Origin: Maea johnstoni
Taxonomy: Eukaryota > Annelida > Polychaeta > Spionida > Magelonidae
Assembly: GCA_963942565.1 (NCBI GenBank)
Contig: OZ012693.1
Span: forward strand, 10,214,604 to 10,278,603
Reading direction: 5' to 3'
Length of the DNA: 64,000 nt
Positions 11,971 through 24,534 of the stretch are shown one piece after another. The notes beneath the pieces were generated by a model. The model had not been told where the DNA came from, searched no databases, and saw nothing but the letters and a program-made list of their open reading frames with translations. The position numbers were made by a program, and so were the translations under genes. Positions within the stretch are counted from its first letter, which is position 1; every line of letters starts with the position of its first letter.

Positions 11971-12886
11971 CGGTGACATCAGTTGCGAGAGAGTTATCCG
12001 TTGAAACAAATGATACCAAAGTATGGGCTGGTCTCGCTCATGTATGGGTGACATTTTTAGGGGAAGGTAGAATTTTAGTCAGATATTAATGTGTATGGGA
12101 GGAATCGCCCAATATGTGTGTGTATATTCGTTGACCATTGCCCTAGCCATAAAAGCACACATTTTAAGTACAATATAATGCAAGGGTGCGTCATCGCACT
12201 AATACAACATATAGAGATCGAGAAACAAAAATATATAGAAAACAGACGCCTTGGGATGCGCCAAAAATAACAGGTAGCGTTGATGAGAACTAGAATTAAC
12301 AGAATAGCGCCCAAACTAAGAGGCAAGCCACCAAAAAAAGTGAATAATACTAACAGAAACAAAATGATGGAAACTCTGATATATGAATAGATAGAAGAGT
12401 TTGTACTGTATACAACTATTTGGGGGTAGATTATATTATTTGAATGCTTCTCTTTGAAATATTTCCAGAATGCAATCTCTATTAAAAGATATTACTAAAA
12501 CTGTCATGTTTTATTTTGGTCTCTAGAGGCTTTAATAGGTTAAGTAAATGAACTATACCAACTCCTCCACCACCCTACCCACGTGTGACAGATACCCCTC
12601 TTCAACACGTCCCCTCCACGAGCCCTACCCGTCTACCTGTCAGCCACACGGCTACCCGGGTACTATGGGGTGTTTGTGTGATACCCTTTATGGAATCTCA
12701 GGATTCCACTTGAACCTGTTGAACCCCGATACCCGAAACCCACAACCTGTCAAAGTGGTGGCACACCAAATCGGGGTACTGTAGCGCTAGCGTGGTAGGG
12801 CGGAGCCACCCGAACCCAACACCATGACGCAGGGGCGGAGATGGAGTGGGTATTCTGTGTGGGAAACAGGTGAGTGACAAGGGTAT
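11971..12886. other. No gene seen
   Basis: Most is AT-rich and unremarkable. The stretch 12548-12870 is unusually GC-rich for the window, with ACCACCCTACCCACGTG on the left and CGTGGTAGGGCGGAG on the right in loose inverted relation. No gene family is recognisable. Confidence 0.4.
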
Positions 12887-12983
<97 letters not shown>

Positions 12984-13037
12984 GAGGAGGAGGAGGAGGA
13001 GTAAAAGTAGCAGCAGTAGTAGCAGTAAAGCAACAGC

Positions 13038-13084
<47 letters not shown>
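12887..13084. repeat. (TAG)n microsatellite
   Basis: About 95 bp of pure TAG followed by AGG and AGC variants and a second pure run. Poly-Ser, poly-Tyr and poly-Thr frames on either strand come from the repeat. Confidence 0.97.
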
Positions 13085-13359
13085 CCTAGTCCTAGGCCAA
13101 GAAAATTTATCACTTCTTTAATAACTCACCTAATGTTTATATACCATTCTAAACTGTCTACCCATATTTAGTTCTATATTGGCTCACCAGGCGGCCAGCA
13201 AGGGTCTATTTGGATTTCTTGGTTCTGACTGACCAGGGTGACCACCACTGGTGCCATCTATCAACAGCATCTAAAACTAACACCTAAATATTGAACAAAA
13301 GATAGGCCAGAACAGAGAAAAGCACAATATAAGTAAATCATAGACTAGGAGCTAGTCTA

Positions 13360-13361
<2 letters not shown>

Positions 13362-13428
<67 letters not shown>

Positions 13429-13430
13429 AA
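13362..13430. repeat. (TAG)n microsatellite
   Basis: Twenty-two or so TAG units, then GAAGAA and GCAGCA variants. Confidence 0.96.
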
Positions 13431-13501
13431 GAAGAAGAAGCAGTAGCAGCAGCAGCACATAATCAGCAGTAGTAGTACCAGTATAACAGCAGCATCAGCA
13501 G

Positions 13502-13503
13502 TA

Positions 13504-13575
<72 letters not shown>
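13502..13575. repeat. (TAG)n microsatellite
   Basis: Third TAG tract, flanked by TGGTGG and GCAGCAG variants. The three tracts at 12.9, 13.4 and 13.5 kb share the unit and probably arose by local spread. Confidence 0.96.
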
Positions 13576-14426
13576 ATGGTGGTGATGGTGGTGGTGGCAG
13601 TAGCAGCAGTAACAGCAGTAGTAGTAGCAGCTGTAATATTGTTGTATAAGCCATCAGGGAAGCAATGGTCACATCCATCGTACCTAATTGATATTAATGT
13701 CAGCAATTACTTAGAATAGTTATCCATTCAACTCAAAGGAGACAATAATATCTCTACCAATCATTCAATAAATAAATAGATAATTAAAAAAATGATTATA
13801 TTCAAAATAACAAACTGGACCCTTAACCCTATCATACTTAAAGCTCTTGCAATAGTTCACCTGGATGTATGACGCTTTCGAAAATAATTTCAATAAATCC
13901 TTGAATGCCAAAATATCGTAATCGAAATCATTCATTATGTTACAATGAATATCAATCCAAATATTTCACTAAAAATGAAAAGTTATCCTATAATCTTCTG
14001 GCCGTTTTGGGCAGCTGCAGGCGTGAATGGGTTAAAACTACTCATGAAAAATCACACTGCTTGTTCAGAGTTAAATGGATTATCTCCCTCGTCTGAAGAC
14101 GAATAATCTTCAGTTATGACGGAGGCCATTCGGAATTTTATAAATGACTTGATTATGACACGTGTGAGATGGATGGTACTGACGGGGGCACTGAGACGTA
14201 AAGTATGATGGTCACGGGAGCCATAATGTTCAAACCTGATTGATGCGAGGATCTGCCATTTGGATTGCACTACGGGTCAACCTAGTAAAGGGAGGGAGTG
14301 TGATACTGATAATATATGATTAAATAGAATATTGAGTGAAATTTCTTATGCAAGCAAGATAAAATAGTTACCGTCATGAATTATAAAAGAACACACAATG
14401 GCACTTAAGAAAATAAGAAAAAATTT

Positions 14427-14500
14427 TGGCCAGTACGGGGATCGAACCCGCGACATTCGCGTTATTAGCACGACGCTCTAACCAACTGAGCTAACCGGCC
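14427..14500 (-). tRNA. tRNA-Ile: tRNA-Ile(AAU)
   Basis: A 74-base cloverleaf with intact arms: acceptor GGCCGGT/ACTGGCC, D arm GCTC/GAGC, anticodon stem TCGTG/CGCGA around loop CTAATAA, T arm GCGGG/CCCGT with TTCGATC loop, discriminator A. Anticodon AAU would become IAU by deamination and read Ile AUU/AUC/AUA. No CCA is encoded, as expected for a eukaryote. The flanks differ from those of the 39-58 kb array, so this is an independent locus. Confidence 0.97.
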
Positions 14501-15589
14501 ACTGTCGGCTAAATGAACGAGATTTCATTAAAGTTCACCAGGGCAGGGATATGGACATACGGATTCGAAGCTGAAATCCAAATGATCAAATACGATGCAT
14601 CATTATAGTGAAGTTTATTTACCAGCGCCCCTAGCTTTAGACCAATTATATGGTACGATATTTTATTACGAATTATAAAGTCCCATTTCGTCCTCCTATC
14701 AGACTTCTCATCTAAACATTCAAGTTGAAATTATGGATACAAACATACGTTCCGCCTGGTTGAAAGGGTATTATCAGATTATACGGTTTGAAAATACAGT
14801 GAATAATTTGATTTGATTTTCAAATAGAGTCTAAAATGGCAGTACGGGGTAGCCAGCGGGTCATGAGCTACAACCCAAACCCATTCTGAGCCTCTTAGCT
14901 GAACTTAGCACATACATGAAAAGTTCGGAAATGACAGAACTGTGTATTGCCTTATATACAGATACCTGTTTAGACTGGCGCCATAACAGGATAGTAATAT
15001 GAACAAAAATGCTATCGGACTTAAACAGGCGTATTGTATTTGTGGAAGAAACCCTCGCACATAGGATTGTGCCGTACATTTATCAATACGATATTTCATA
15101 TATATATGCATACACAAATATCCTAGTAAAAATAATTTGACGAGAGGGAATCGAAATTTAAAACAAAACAATATTTTTAAAAAACTTTTGAGTTATCATT
15201 CTCCGCAAAAAAAACATTATCCCAAGTTCACCTTAAAAAACTGCAGACAAAAATGTTGGCCAGTACGGGGATCGAACCCGCGACATTCGCGTTATTAGCA
15301 CGACGCTCTAACCAACTGAGCTAACCGGCCATTCGTGTGTTTCTCTCCGCGCAATTTGCTGAATTTTTCTGCCTGAAATTGATTATTGAATATCTGTCAG
15401 ATGTCCATGCATGATCTATGCAATGTTATCATTTTCTTTAGATATATTGTAAAGTAAATGCTGGACCGTCTCAGAAATCAAGTAGACCTGGCCGCCTTAT
15501 TTGATTAGACCCAATTAACCCAGGAATGGTCAAACATTATATAGCATATGCTTTGTGATTGTTCATCATCTTAAAATATGGATAATAAA
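14501..15589. other. Spacer around isolated tRNA genes
   Basis: No protein gene recognised outside the tRNA at 15257-15330. The two tRNA genes lie 756 bp apart in the same orientation, and their flanks are not duplicated. Confidence 0.5.
15257..15330 (-). tRNA. tRNA-Ile: tRNA-Ile(AAU)
   Basis: Identical over all 74 bases to the gene at 14427-14500 and to the array consensus. The unrelated flanks with an identical gene body fit either strong selection or gene conversion. Confidence 0.97.
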
Positions 15590-15757
15590 TAACACTATAC
15601 TACGTTATACTATGTTAAACTATACTATACTACACTATACTATATTATACTATACTATACTATACTATACTTTACTGTATTATACTTTACTATACTATAC
15701 TATACTATACTTTACAACACTATACTATACTATACTATACTGTACTATACAGTACTA
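15590..15757. repeat. (TATAC)n satellite-like repeat
   Basis: About 33 pentamers ACTAT/TTTAC with drift. It directly abuts the outer end of the left palindrome arm. Confidence 0.93.
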
Positions 15758-16049
15758 CGATACATATTAGTAGTATGTGCGTGAGGTGGGACGGTGGTCC
15801 AACCGGGGGTGTTTTGGGTTCGCACCTGCATTCTGTGCACTCTGATTGGTTAATGCAACCCGAACCTTTAATCTGCGGTTCGATCACGGTTCGGGGGTAC
15901 TCGGTTCAGTCCGGCGAGGTTGATTTTGATTGGTCAAGGGAACCGAACCTGTATGGGGTGTATTTGTTGATGGGTTCATCTGTGTTCACCTGGGTTTGTC
16001 ATCAAGGCAGGGTTCACTAACTGTGAACCTTGACCTGATTAGTGTCAGT

Positions 16050-16480
16050 AAGGTTTGTTTGGGTTTGTGTGGGGTGTGTGTATGTAACCTGTCTGGTGTA
16101 TACATAGAGTTCACCTTAATCCTCTTAATGAGGGAATGAACTTAATCCTGCGCCCCCCTCCCCCTCCCTCACTATGAACCTTAAGCTATTTAGGGTTTGA
16201 ACCCTATCTGTTTGGTTGATGGGTATGGAGGTGTGTTAAACCAGGTTGGTGTGTACAAAGAGCCCAACCTAATCTGTTTAATTGGCTACTGAACATAATC
16301 CTGTGACAGTAGGGTTCGTTTGGGTTTGTGTGGGGTGTGTCTGCAACCTGACTGATGTATACATAGAGCTCACCTTAATCCTCTTAATGAGCTAATGTAC
16401 TTAATCCTGTGCCCCCCTCCCCCTCCCTCACTATGAACCTTATGCTATTTAGGGTTTGAACCCTGTCTGTTTGGTTGTGA
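16050..16480. repeat. Two-copy direct repeat, about 165 bp, offset 262 bp
   Basis: GTTTGGGTTTGTGTGGGGTG, TACATAGAGTTCACCTTAATCC, the C-rich block CCCCCCTCCCCCTCCCTCAC and AGGGTTTGAACCCT occur in the same order at 16050-16214 and 16311-16478. A more diverged third trace continues to about 16620. The region is mirrored at about 34300-34735. Confidence 0.85.
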
Positions 16481-17459
16481 TGAACTAAGTTGGTGTGTAC
16501 ATAGAAGCTACCTTAAACCCTATAATTAGATAATGAAGTTTATCCTGTGTTCCCCAAAATGCGACTCTTGTTAGTTAGGGGTTGAATCCTATCTGTTTGG
16601 TTAGGGTTTTAAGGCCTAGTGAACTTGAGCGGTGTTTACATGCAGCTAATGTTAACCCTTTAATTAGCTCTTGGTGAACTTGGTTAGTTGGCCAAGTGTC
16701 AGGGGGGTAGTGGACTTTGTGTGTGCGTGTGGGATATCATAATCCCCTTAATTAGCTATGTATTGTGAACCTAGAGTGATATGACACGGTGCTGACAAAT
16801 TTGCCAAAAGAAATGCTTTTTGATTTTTTTTGTGTTTTATCTAGTTATGATGCTTATCACAAATTCACTCTTTGCATTTATTAAAAGATATGAAGAAATA
16901 CCTTTTGATTTTTTGTGCTTTATTCAGTTATGATATTTACTCATGACATTTATTTTAAAAATATATAAATGAAGTATTTTTTTGTTTTGTTTTTTCAGTT
17001 ATGATACTTATCAGAAATTTACTATAGACATTTATCTTCTTTTTAAATATAACAAAATACTTTTTTGTTTAAGTTTTCATATTTTTCATATTTTCATATT
17101 TAAAAAAAAATAAAGTAGTTTTTTGTTTTTGTTTTTTAAGTCAGGGGTTTGTGGGTACTTGTGTATAGTGCACATGTACATATTCATAAATCATATTTCA
17201 TATTTAAAAAAATAAATATTTTTTTGTTTTGTTTTGTTTTTAAGTCAGGGGTTTGTGGGTTCTTGTGTAAAGTGCACATGTATATTTTCATAAATCATAT
17301 TTCATATTTTAAAAATTATTATTATTGTTTTTTTTAAATTTATAGAATTTTTGTTTATTCATTACATGCCAACTATGACAATCGCATTCTAATACATACT
17401 ATTATTTTCCTGAGAATCCTCGCATTTGAGAACTCGTACAATAAGAAAATTATTATTAT

Positions 17460-17540
17460 TGTTATTTTATTTTGTTTTATTTTATTTTATTTTATTTTAT
17501 TTTATTTTATTTTATTTTATTTTATTTTATTTTAATTTTA
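17460..17540. repeat. (TTTTA)n microsatellite
   Basis: About 14 pentamers. The mirror tract is at about 33248-33318. Confidence 0.95.
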
Positions 17541-18189
17541 GTTTCTGTTTTAAGTTAGGGGTCTGTGGGTACGTGTGTATAGTATGGATGTTTTATATTT
17601 TCATAAATCATTTATATAATTTTAATCATTTAATTTATTTTTATTTCAATTTTTTTTTAATTTTTTCAATGAATCATTTTACCAAGATCTTTGGAATACT
17701 TATGTGTATTTTCATCAATGATTTGATATTTCGTGGTGTTTGTATTATTTGTTGTCTTGCCTTCAGTCAGAGACTTGCAAATTTTATTATAGTTTATCTA
17801 CAGAACCCTACCTTTACAGGTATAGTGAACTTGAGTGTACATATAGCAACCTTTATCCCTTAAATGAGCTAGGTTATTTGGGTATGGGTCTGGGGGTGTT
17901 GGACTTTGGTGATGTATACATGGCGAATATTCTAATCCCTTAATTAGCTATAGTGTACCTGTAGAGGTGTGGCTTAGTGCTTTATGGATTCTCATTGTTG
18001 GCTGTGTATGGAGCACTTGTATATTTCAATGAATTACTCACACCAATATTCCTATTGTTTTTCTTTATTCATATCTGCTAGCAAGGGGCTTGTTTTCTAT
18101 TCTTTAAGATTTTTTCTAGATTAGATTTCTTTCATTCTTTAAGTTTTTGTCTTGGTCAGGTTAATTTCCTGACTCAGTTCTTCCTCTTC

Positions 18190-18824
18190 CCTGCTTTTAT
18201 TTGACGATTCAGCCTATACAAGATATATATTGCCTGGAAGGTCTGTCTACCTAGGTGATAGAGGGGAACCCTTGTCTGTTTGGTATGATCTTAAGGTAGC
18301 TAATGAGGTTAACTTCCTTGATTCAGTTCCTCCTCTATTCTGCTTTTATTTGCCGATTCAACCTATATGAGATATACATATTGCCTGGAAGGTCTGTCTA
18401 CCCAAGGGGTTTGTTTTTTATTCTTTAAGATTTTTTCTTGATTAGACTAAGGTAGCTTATGAGGTTAATTTCTTTGACTCAGTTCTACCCCTATCCTGCT
18501 TTTATTTGGCGATTCAACCTATATAGGATATATATCGCCTGGAAGGTCTGTCTACCTAAGTAAAAGATAGGAACCTTGTTTGTTTGGTATGAACTTAAGG
18601 TAGCTAATGAGGTTAATATCCTTGATTCAGTTTCTCCTCTACTCTGTTTTTATTTGAAGGTTCAGCCTATACGAGATATATATATATTGCCTGTAAGGTC
18701 TGTCTACACAAATAGTAGATGGGAACTTTGTCTGTTTGGCATGGTTTCAGGGTAGCTTACGAGGTTAATTTCCTTGATTCAGTTTCTCCCCTACCCTGTT
18801 TTTATTTGAAGGTTCAGCCTATAC

Positions 18825-18869
<45 letters not shown>

Positions 18870-19020
18870 CCTGTAAGGTCTGTCTACCCAAATAGTAGAT
18901 GGGAACTTTGTCTGTTTGGCATGGTCTCAGGGTAGCTTACGAGGTTAATTTCTTTGACTCAGTTCTTCCTCTACCCTGCTTTTATTGGGGGATTCAGCTT
19001 ATACAAGATGTATATTGCCT
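18190..19020. repeat. Tandem repeat, about 150 bp unit, 6 copies
   Basis: The anchors CTGCTTTTATTTG and GCCTGGAAGGTCTGTCTACC recur about every 150 bp (near 18191, 18340, 18496, 18640, 18797 and 18975). Each is followed by GTCTGTTTGG and GGTAGCTTACGAGGTTAA. One unit carries a TA expansion at 18830-18867. Copies differ by 5-15 percent by eye. The same array is mirrored at about 31765-32595. Confidence 0.88.
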
Positions 19021-22000
19021 GGAAAGTCTTTTGGTGAGGAATACATTACAGATCACAAAAGTCCTCTCACAGCAGGGTGTAACATTTTTGGGGTAAAAAA
19101 CAGAATGGAAAACATCCATAGTGTTTTGAAACTGAGCTCGTATGCTCAATCATACACCAGCGACTTTCCAGTTTCACAGATGTAGAAAAATGATCAATAA
19201 AGATAGAAGGGTATCACCAGCGTCTTAGCCAGAATTTAGAAGTTGTGTATCAAAAAATAGTAATCTTAACATTTTTTTTTCAGGGAGACCACAATATACT
19301 TATATTACAACCAAAAACATGTATTTTCTTATAGGAATAAGGCATTATATCCCTATACAATGTCATAGGAGTCATACTAGGGTGGAAATATTTAAAAATT
19401 TCCGCTTTAAATTGACATTTAGAGAAATAAATTCTGCGTGTGATTTTTGAGGCTTTGGATCTCCAAATGATGCCCAGACATCCCACTGGCTAAGACTATG
19501 GTATCACATTCCCTACTAATTACTTACTCTCTTCAAATTTTATAACCATTTCCTTCGAAGTGTGCTTTCAAAACATTTTTCCATTTTCAAATCCCATAAC
19601 TTTTGAACAAAGTCAAAATTGAAAGAAATGTGTTACCTTTCCCCTTTGAAATACTAATACCAAGCTTGTCCAAAAGGACCATGTTGTGGCGAAATTTGGC
19701 AGAGAAAAGTGTCTGTGTGCAAACGTATGGGGACTTCTGTAAGAGTTGGTGCCTTACTCTGTTCGGTGATGGCTTTGAGAGTTGCAGTTCATCTGATCGC
19801 GAGGAAAATGTTTTTGGTTCTAACCTCTGTAAAAATCTCAAAATGTCCATATATTCACAAATTAACCTCATAACTTCATAGGCCACCTTAAGTAGAGCGA
19901 ACGCTGTGGATACCTTTAATGTAACTAGCTTAGATCAACTGGGGCATTGTATTCAGGGGAGATATCTGAAATGCTCAATTATGTTGGCATGAGACTGATA
20001 GATTTATAAATATTGTGCTGGATATCATTAGATAGATTGATATCACTTTAAGAGGTCTGTTTCATGGGAATGGGACCATGGGGTGGCCAGCTTTCTTATC
20101 ATGCACATGTTGTGTATCACAATACCAGAGTAAACAAAAATGAACTCATTTTGCTAGGCTTGGATTCGACTTGCAGACTTTTTGTGAAATGTGTTATCTA
20201 CCTCAAGTGTGCATTGGTTACTGAAATTGCTCAGGATTTCTCTCACGACCATGCAAGTTTAATTTAGATCACTTCCCACGCGTTCCTTTTAATAAAGCAA
20301 CGGCAACTATAGGATGTTTTTGGAAAGGTCCAATCTGAGCCAACATCATCAAAACCCATCAAGGAAATGCTACTATCTATTTCAAGATGCACTCTTTACT
20401 TTAAGATGATTAAAAGGCATGCATTTATAGGCTGGACATATATTTCTCTCTTTTGGCTAGAATGTTAATAGAGCTCTGACATTACAAAAATCTGAAATGA
20501 ATTTAAGGTTTCAGTTTAACTTTCCTGAAACGTTGCATAGATAAAGAACAGAGCACTGGTATCATCAAGACAACTCTCACTCATAGGTCATAGAAGAAAT
20601 ATTGGAATTTATTTTATGAACAGCTCATTCTCCAAAATCGGTTCCTTTCTTTTTGCGTTATATAGGTTCAGAGAAAGAGCCACTGCCTGAAAACACTATT
20701 CTGTTCCGATGAAAGCATTTCATTTTTTTATTGGTATATAGCGATTATGCGGCAACATCAAGGATTTCAAGAAGCAAGTTTTTGAAATTTGTATGTCAGA
20801 ATTGCCTAGTTTGATTTTCAACAAACTCTGTCTTAACCATCTACACAGTGCTCGTAACGAGAAAACTGTGGATATATGACAGGTTCTTGGTTTTCTGAAC
20901 CACAGATGCTTAAAGTTTGTGAAATAGGATATCTTTGGCCAAATTAAGTAAAAAATAGTACAGAATTGAATTGTGAGCCCCTTTTATACAAATACAAATG
21001 ATCATACCTACTTTTTCCTTGGAAATATATCAAATCATCAGGTTTCAATAAACATGAAAATCACTCTAACCAAAGCATGCAGTGTTCAAAACTGTCTCTT
21101 AGGACACTGTCTGGAATAGGCAGGAGTAGTATTTTTCTACAAATTTTCTTTCCAAGCGGTCAGAAGTGTCAGAGAAATTGCAATTTCTTAGTTGACCGAT
21201 ATTCAATAGGTGTCACAACTAGAGTATCATAAGACCTTAAAGCAGTCCTTACACTATGATGATTCAAAATCATCATAAAACTGGCGTTACCCGTTGCTTG
21301 TTTGTACTGCAATGGCTTTTATTTATGTTAAAGTGGTCCTGAACAGGGTTCTGGAAGTTAAAAAAGGACATAAATCCACCAACATCTTACATATTGTACT
21401 GCCTTTTATGCTTTTGACCTAACCCAATGTATATCAAAGCATAATACTTACCATGTCTGAGCCTTTTATACTGCAACGAACTCACGGTAAAAGAAACCAA
21501 ACATGGTCAAAGGCCATTTATGGACAAGATCTTAGCCCTTAGAACTGACCCATCTCTTTATTCCTATTTTGTACTTTAAAAAGGCACGAAAATAGTCAAA
21601 GGTTAATTTTTGAACAACACATTACCACTTAGGTCTGATGCACCTCTTCCTTTCCAATTCATAGTATGTTTTATCAGGACACTAGTTTTAAAGAGCAGGT
21701 TTGACGATACGTTGAGTGTTTCAGGATCAACAATTAGCACCACGGGCGTGCTTTGGTTATGCCATCTGATCATCTAAAATTCCAACACCAATGAATTCAT
21801 GATACTCCCAAAACTTGTTGCACCAAGCAATCTCACATTTCTAAAAGAGATTCTGCAGCTCTTTACATGAACACATAGAGAAGATAGGCAGTGTGGTGCT
21901 AGTGAAAAAGTACCCAACTGCATGCCAACTTTTATGACAAAATATGTCTGGGTCTTGCCTAGGTTTCGTTATCAAGGTAATTTCTCTTACTACGAGTGTA

Positions 22001-22685
22001 AAAAAGTTCTAAAAACAAACTTTTGATGGCGTTATTCATACTAAATCATCTTGTATGTCCACACAGGGATGGGCAGTGATAATTGGGTGACCGGCCACTG
22101 TTTGTCATTTGATCTAGATTTGGAGCATTTCATATCAAAAATCAACAAAAACGTATGACTTTAGGGATTTGATTTTAAGAAATACAGTCAATTAACCTAC
22201 AAAATTCCATTCTGTTAAGCATGGTCACACCACCAAGAGTGCACTGAAATATATTTTCTAGATTATGGAAGCAGTACGGTTTGATACCGTGGATAATAAC
22301 ATTTAAAACTCCAACCTGTTCCTGGAAAGAACACAGAAGCATAGCTAATCCCTCCTGATGTTTTCCAAGGAGACACACTTTTAGTCTGTTGAAAATAGTT
22401 ATACATCACACTTTTAAGAACGCTGATAATCAACTTTTGTTTTGCAATCAACAAAGGCATATATATCATTTTTAAGTATCTATTCCAAAGGAAGACTTCT
22501 GATCCAAACTCGTCAAACGTGCTATAAGTATGCTTTAAAGTGTGCTAAAGTATGAAACAAGATGTTTCTCTCACTAAAAGTCTACTAGAATCTCTTCTTT
22601 GACTAAACACATTAGCTCATCTAGGAGTTGCACCTTTAAGGCCATTTTTGTTATTGCCAGCTTGAGAAATCTCTTGCAAGATACT
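19021..22685. other. Arm interior without recognisable gene
   Basis: About 3.7 kb without a convincing gene. Two opposed frames at 19587-19886 (99 and 92 codons) have no motif I know. The stretch 20607-20800 resembles 8213-8369 inside the Helitron at roughly two-thirds identity by eye. All of it is repeated in inverse in the right arm. Confidence 0.5.
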
Positions 22686-23735
22686 TTTTATGACTTTTCT
22701 TGATAAATTGTCTAGCACCTCTTGCGAAAATAGATGATATGGTATAGCATACTCATGGACCTTTAATGTTTTGCTAAACACCTTTCACGTGGAGAATGCT
22801 CTGGGTCTTGAAGAGCAGAAAAAAATTGAAAGTTGGAACATTTTTTCATACAGAAAAGGCCATATCAGATTATGATGGAGGACAGGGAAACCGCAATACA
22901 GGCAATTCTACAGAAAAATAAAAGGAAAAAAGATATGCGTGGTTCTAGAGCGTGGTTGCCCCAGATGTTTAATCGTTGACAGTTGATCCAACTGGAATAT
23001 CCTGTGTGAGTGAATTTCACCCAGAGCTCACAAATCCTTTTTTTGGGGATACGCAATTCCTCACCTTTAACATCACCCTAGGTCCTGTTAACAACGATTG
23101 TACCTTAACTTTTTATGACTTTTCTTGATAAATTGTCTAGCATCTCTTGCGAAAATAGATGTTATGGTATAGCATACTCATGGACCTTTAATGTTTTGCT
23201 GAACACCTTTCACTTTCCCTGGTTAAAAGGTTATGTAAGTACTCCAGTTGCGTGTTCATTGCTTGTCCACATCACCTTACATCGTATGTAATGTTAAAGT
23301 TCTCTATAGATTCCTAATAAAAAATGGAGTGGCGGGTTTCCTTAATTTTTTTCTGTTGAAAAACGTGTAGTCTGTTAGAGTTTAGATAAATTCTGTAAAA
23401 ATATCTTCTTGAAAGTCTGTGACTAAGAATTCTTCACGTAGCTCTGTTAAGATGAAACCAAGCCAATTGTTCCCTCCCCAGTTTTTTCTCTCCTATGCCC
23501 TAGGGTCCCAGGCATTCATTCCAATACCCCACAGTACATCCCAGGGACTGGCCTCTACCAGAATTGTTCCTGAAGTAGCTTTTCTTTGAGATGAGGGTTT
23601 TGGCTAAACTAAAATTTAAAAAACATAGAGAAACGAACAACTTTTCTTGATAAATTGTCTAGCATCTCTTGCGAAAATAGAAGTTATGGTATAGCATACT
23701 CATGGACCTTTAATGATTTGCTGAACACCTTTCAC
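22686..23735. repeat. Three-copy direct repeat near the palindrome hinge
   Basis: A block starting CTTTTCTTGATAAATTGTCT and running through TGGTATAGCATACTCATGGA to AACACCTTTCAC occurs at about 22696-22790, 23117-23213 and 23641-23735. The last two copies extend further, to about 23341 and 23861, sharing GGAGTGGCGGGTTTC. The third copy lies outside the palindrome arm, in the spacer. Confidence 0.88.
23382..23608 (-). pseudogene. NADAR exon 2 copy (palindrome mirror)
   Basis: Exact mirror of the second exon of the NADAR pseudogene at 27178-27404. The first exon and half the intron are missing here because the arm ends at 23635, corresponding to 27151 inside the intron. It encodes the same EASPWDVLWGIGM and NWLGFILTELRE signatures, with the same lesions as the right-arm copy. 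It cannot be a complete gene. Confidence 0.75.
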
Positions 23736-23867
23736 TTTCCCTGGTTAAAAGGTTATGTAAGTACTCCAGTTGCGTGTTCATTGCTTGTCCACATCACCTA
23801 ACATCGTATGTAATGTTAAAGTTCTCTATAGATTCCTAATAAAAAATGGAGTGGCGGGTTTCTTTTA

Positions 23868-24060
23868 TTTATTTGCAAGGATTCTTCACATAGCTCTGTT
23901 AGGGTGAAACCAAGCCGATTTTTCCCACTATATTCCAAAGGAAAACGTCTCTCTATAGATTCCTAATAAAAAATGGAGTGGCGGGTTTCTTTTATTTATT
24001 TGCAAGGATTCTTCACATAGCTCTGTTAGGGTGAAACCAAGCCTATTTTTCCCACTATAT
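23868..24060 (-). pseudogene. Two short NADAR exon 2 fragments in tandem
   Basis: The minus strand of about 23876-23925 and of about 24005-24055 encodes a peptide like WLGFTLTELCE, matching the end of NADAR exon 2 (NWLGFILTELRE). Both fragments sit in a 129 bp tandem duplication that also carries GGAGTGGCGGGTTTC at 23850 and 23979. They are too short to function. Confidence 0.55.
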
Positions 24061-24534
24061 TCCAAAGGAAAACGTCTGCTTAATAGTCAAATATGCTACT
24101 TATAAGTATGCTTTAAAGCGTGCGCATAGGAATAGGCGCGCATAAGAGAAATAAGGCAGGTTCCAGTTTGGGACAAGGTATAAAACCAAATATTTCTCTC
24201 TTTACAAGTCTACTTTAAATCATTTCTTCAGTTGAACCCATAACTCAACTAGGAAGCCATTTGTGTTATTGCAAGTTGGACGAATCTCTTGCAAGGCACT
24301 TATGACTTTTCATGATAAATTGTCATCTCAGCAAGGAATGGGTGGATGACACATGCTGATTACTTTAAATGTCTCATTCATATTGCTTGTCATCCCTAAA
24401 CATGCTGCCCTTTATTGATATGTCATGGTCAACACAATCTACAGATTCCATGTAGCGCATCCAATTGAGGGTGAGGCAGCATTGAGGTCTTTCCAATCTG
24501 TAGTAAAATGCTAACTCAGGGCCTTTAGGTTCTT

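Larger units (their letters stand above)
13085..14426. other. Intergenic DNA with two TAG tracts
   Basis: Apart from the TAG arrays listed separately, nothing recognised. Confidence 0.5.
15764..23635 (+). repeat. Left arm of giant palindrome, about 7.87 kb
   Basis: This arm is the reverse complement of 27151-35019. Paired positions sum to 50786-50787 over most of the arm and to about 50783 in its outer third. The arms therefore align end to end with only a few bases of length difference, which arise near the TTTTA/poly-T region (17.1-17.7 kb). In the stretches I compared I noticed one substitution (19937, C against A in the other arm). Every open frame in one arm recurs unchanged in the other. 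Contents: an approximate 260 bp duplication (16050-16480), poly-T rich sequence with a TTTTA tract, six units of a 150 bp repeat (18190-19020), long unique-looking DNA, and a NADAR exon copy at its inner end. No gene is recognised in the bulk of the arm. Confidence 0.96.

Noticed and set aside
12887-13575. Poly-Ser, poly-Tyr, poly-Thr and poly-Leu frames
   Set aside because: TAG microsatellite translated in different phases.
19587-19886. 99- and 92-codon opposed frames preserved exactly in both palindrome arms
   Set aside because: Exact preservation follows from arm identity. There is no motif, and the two strands are equally open.
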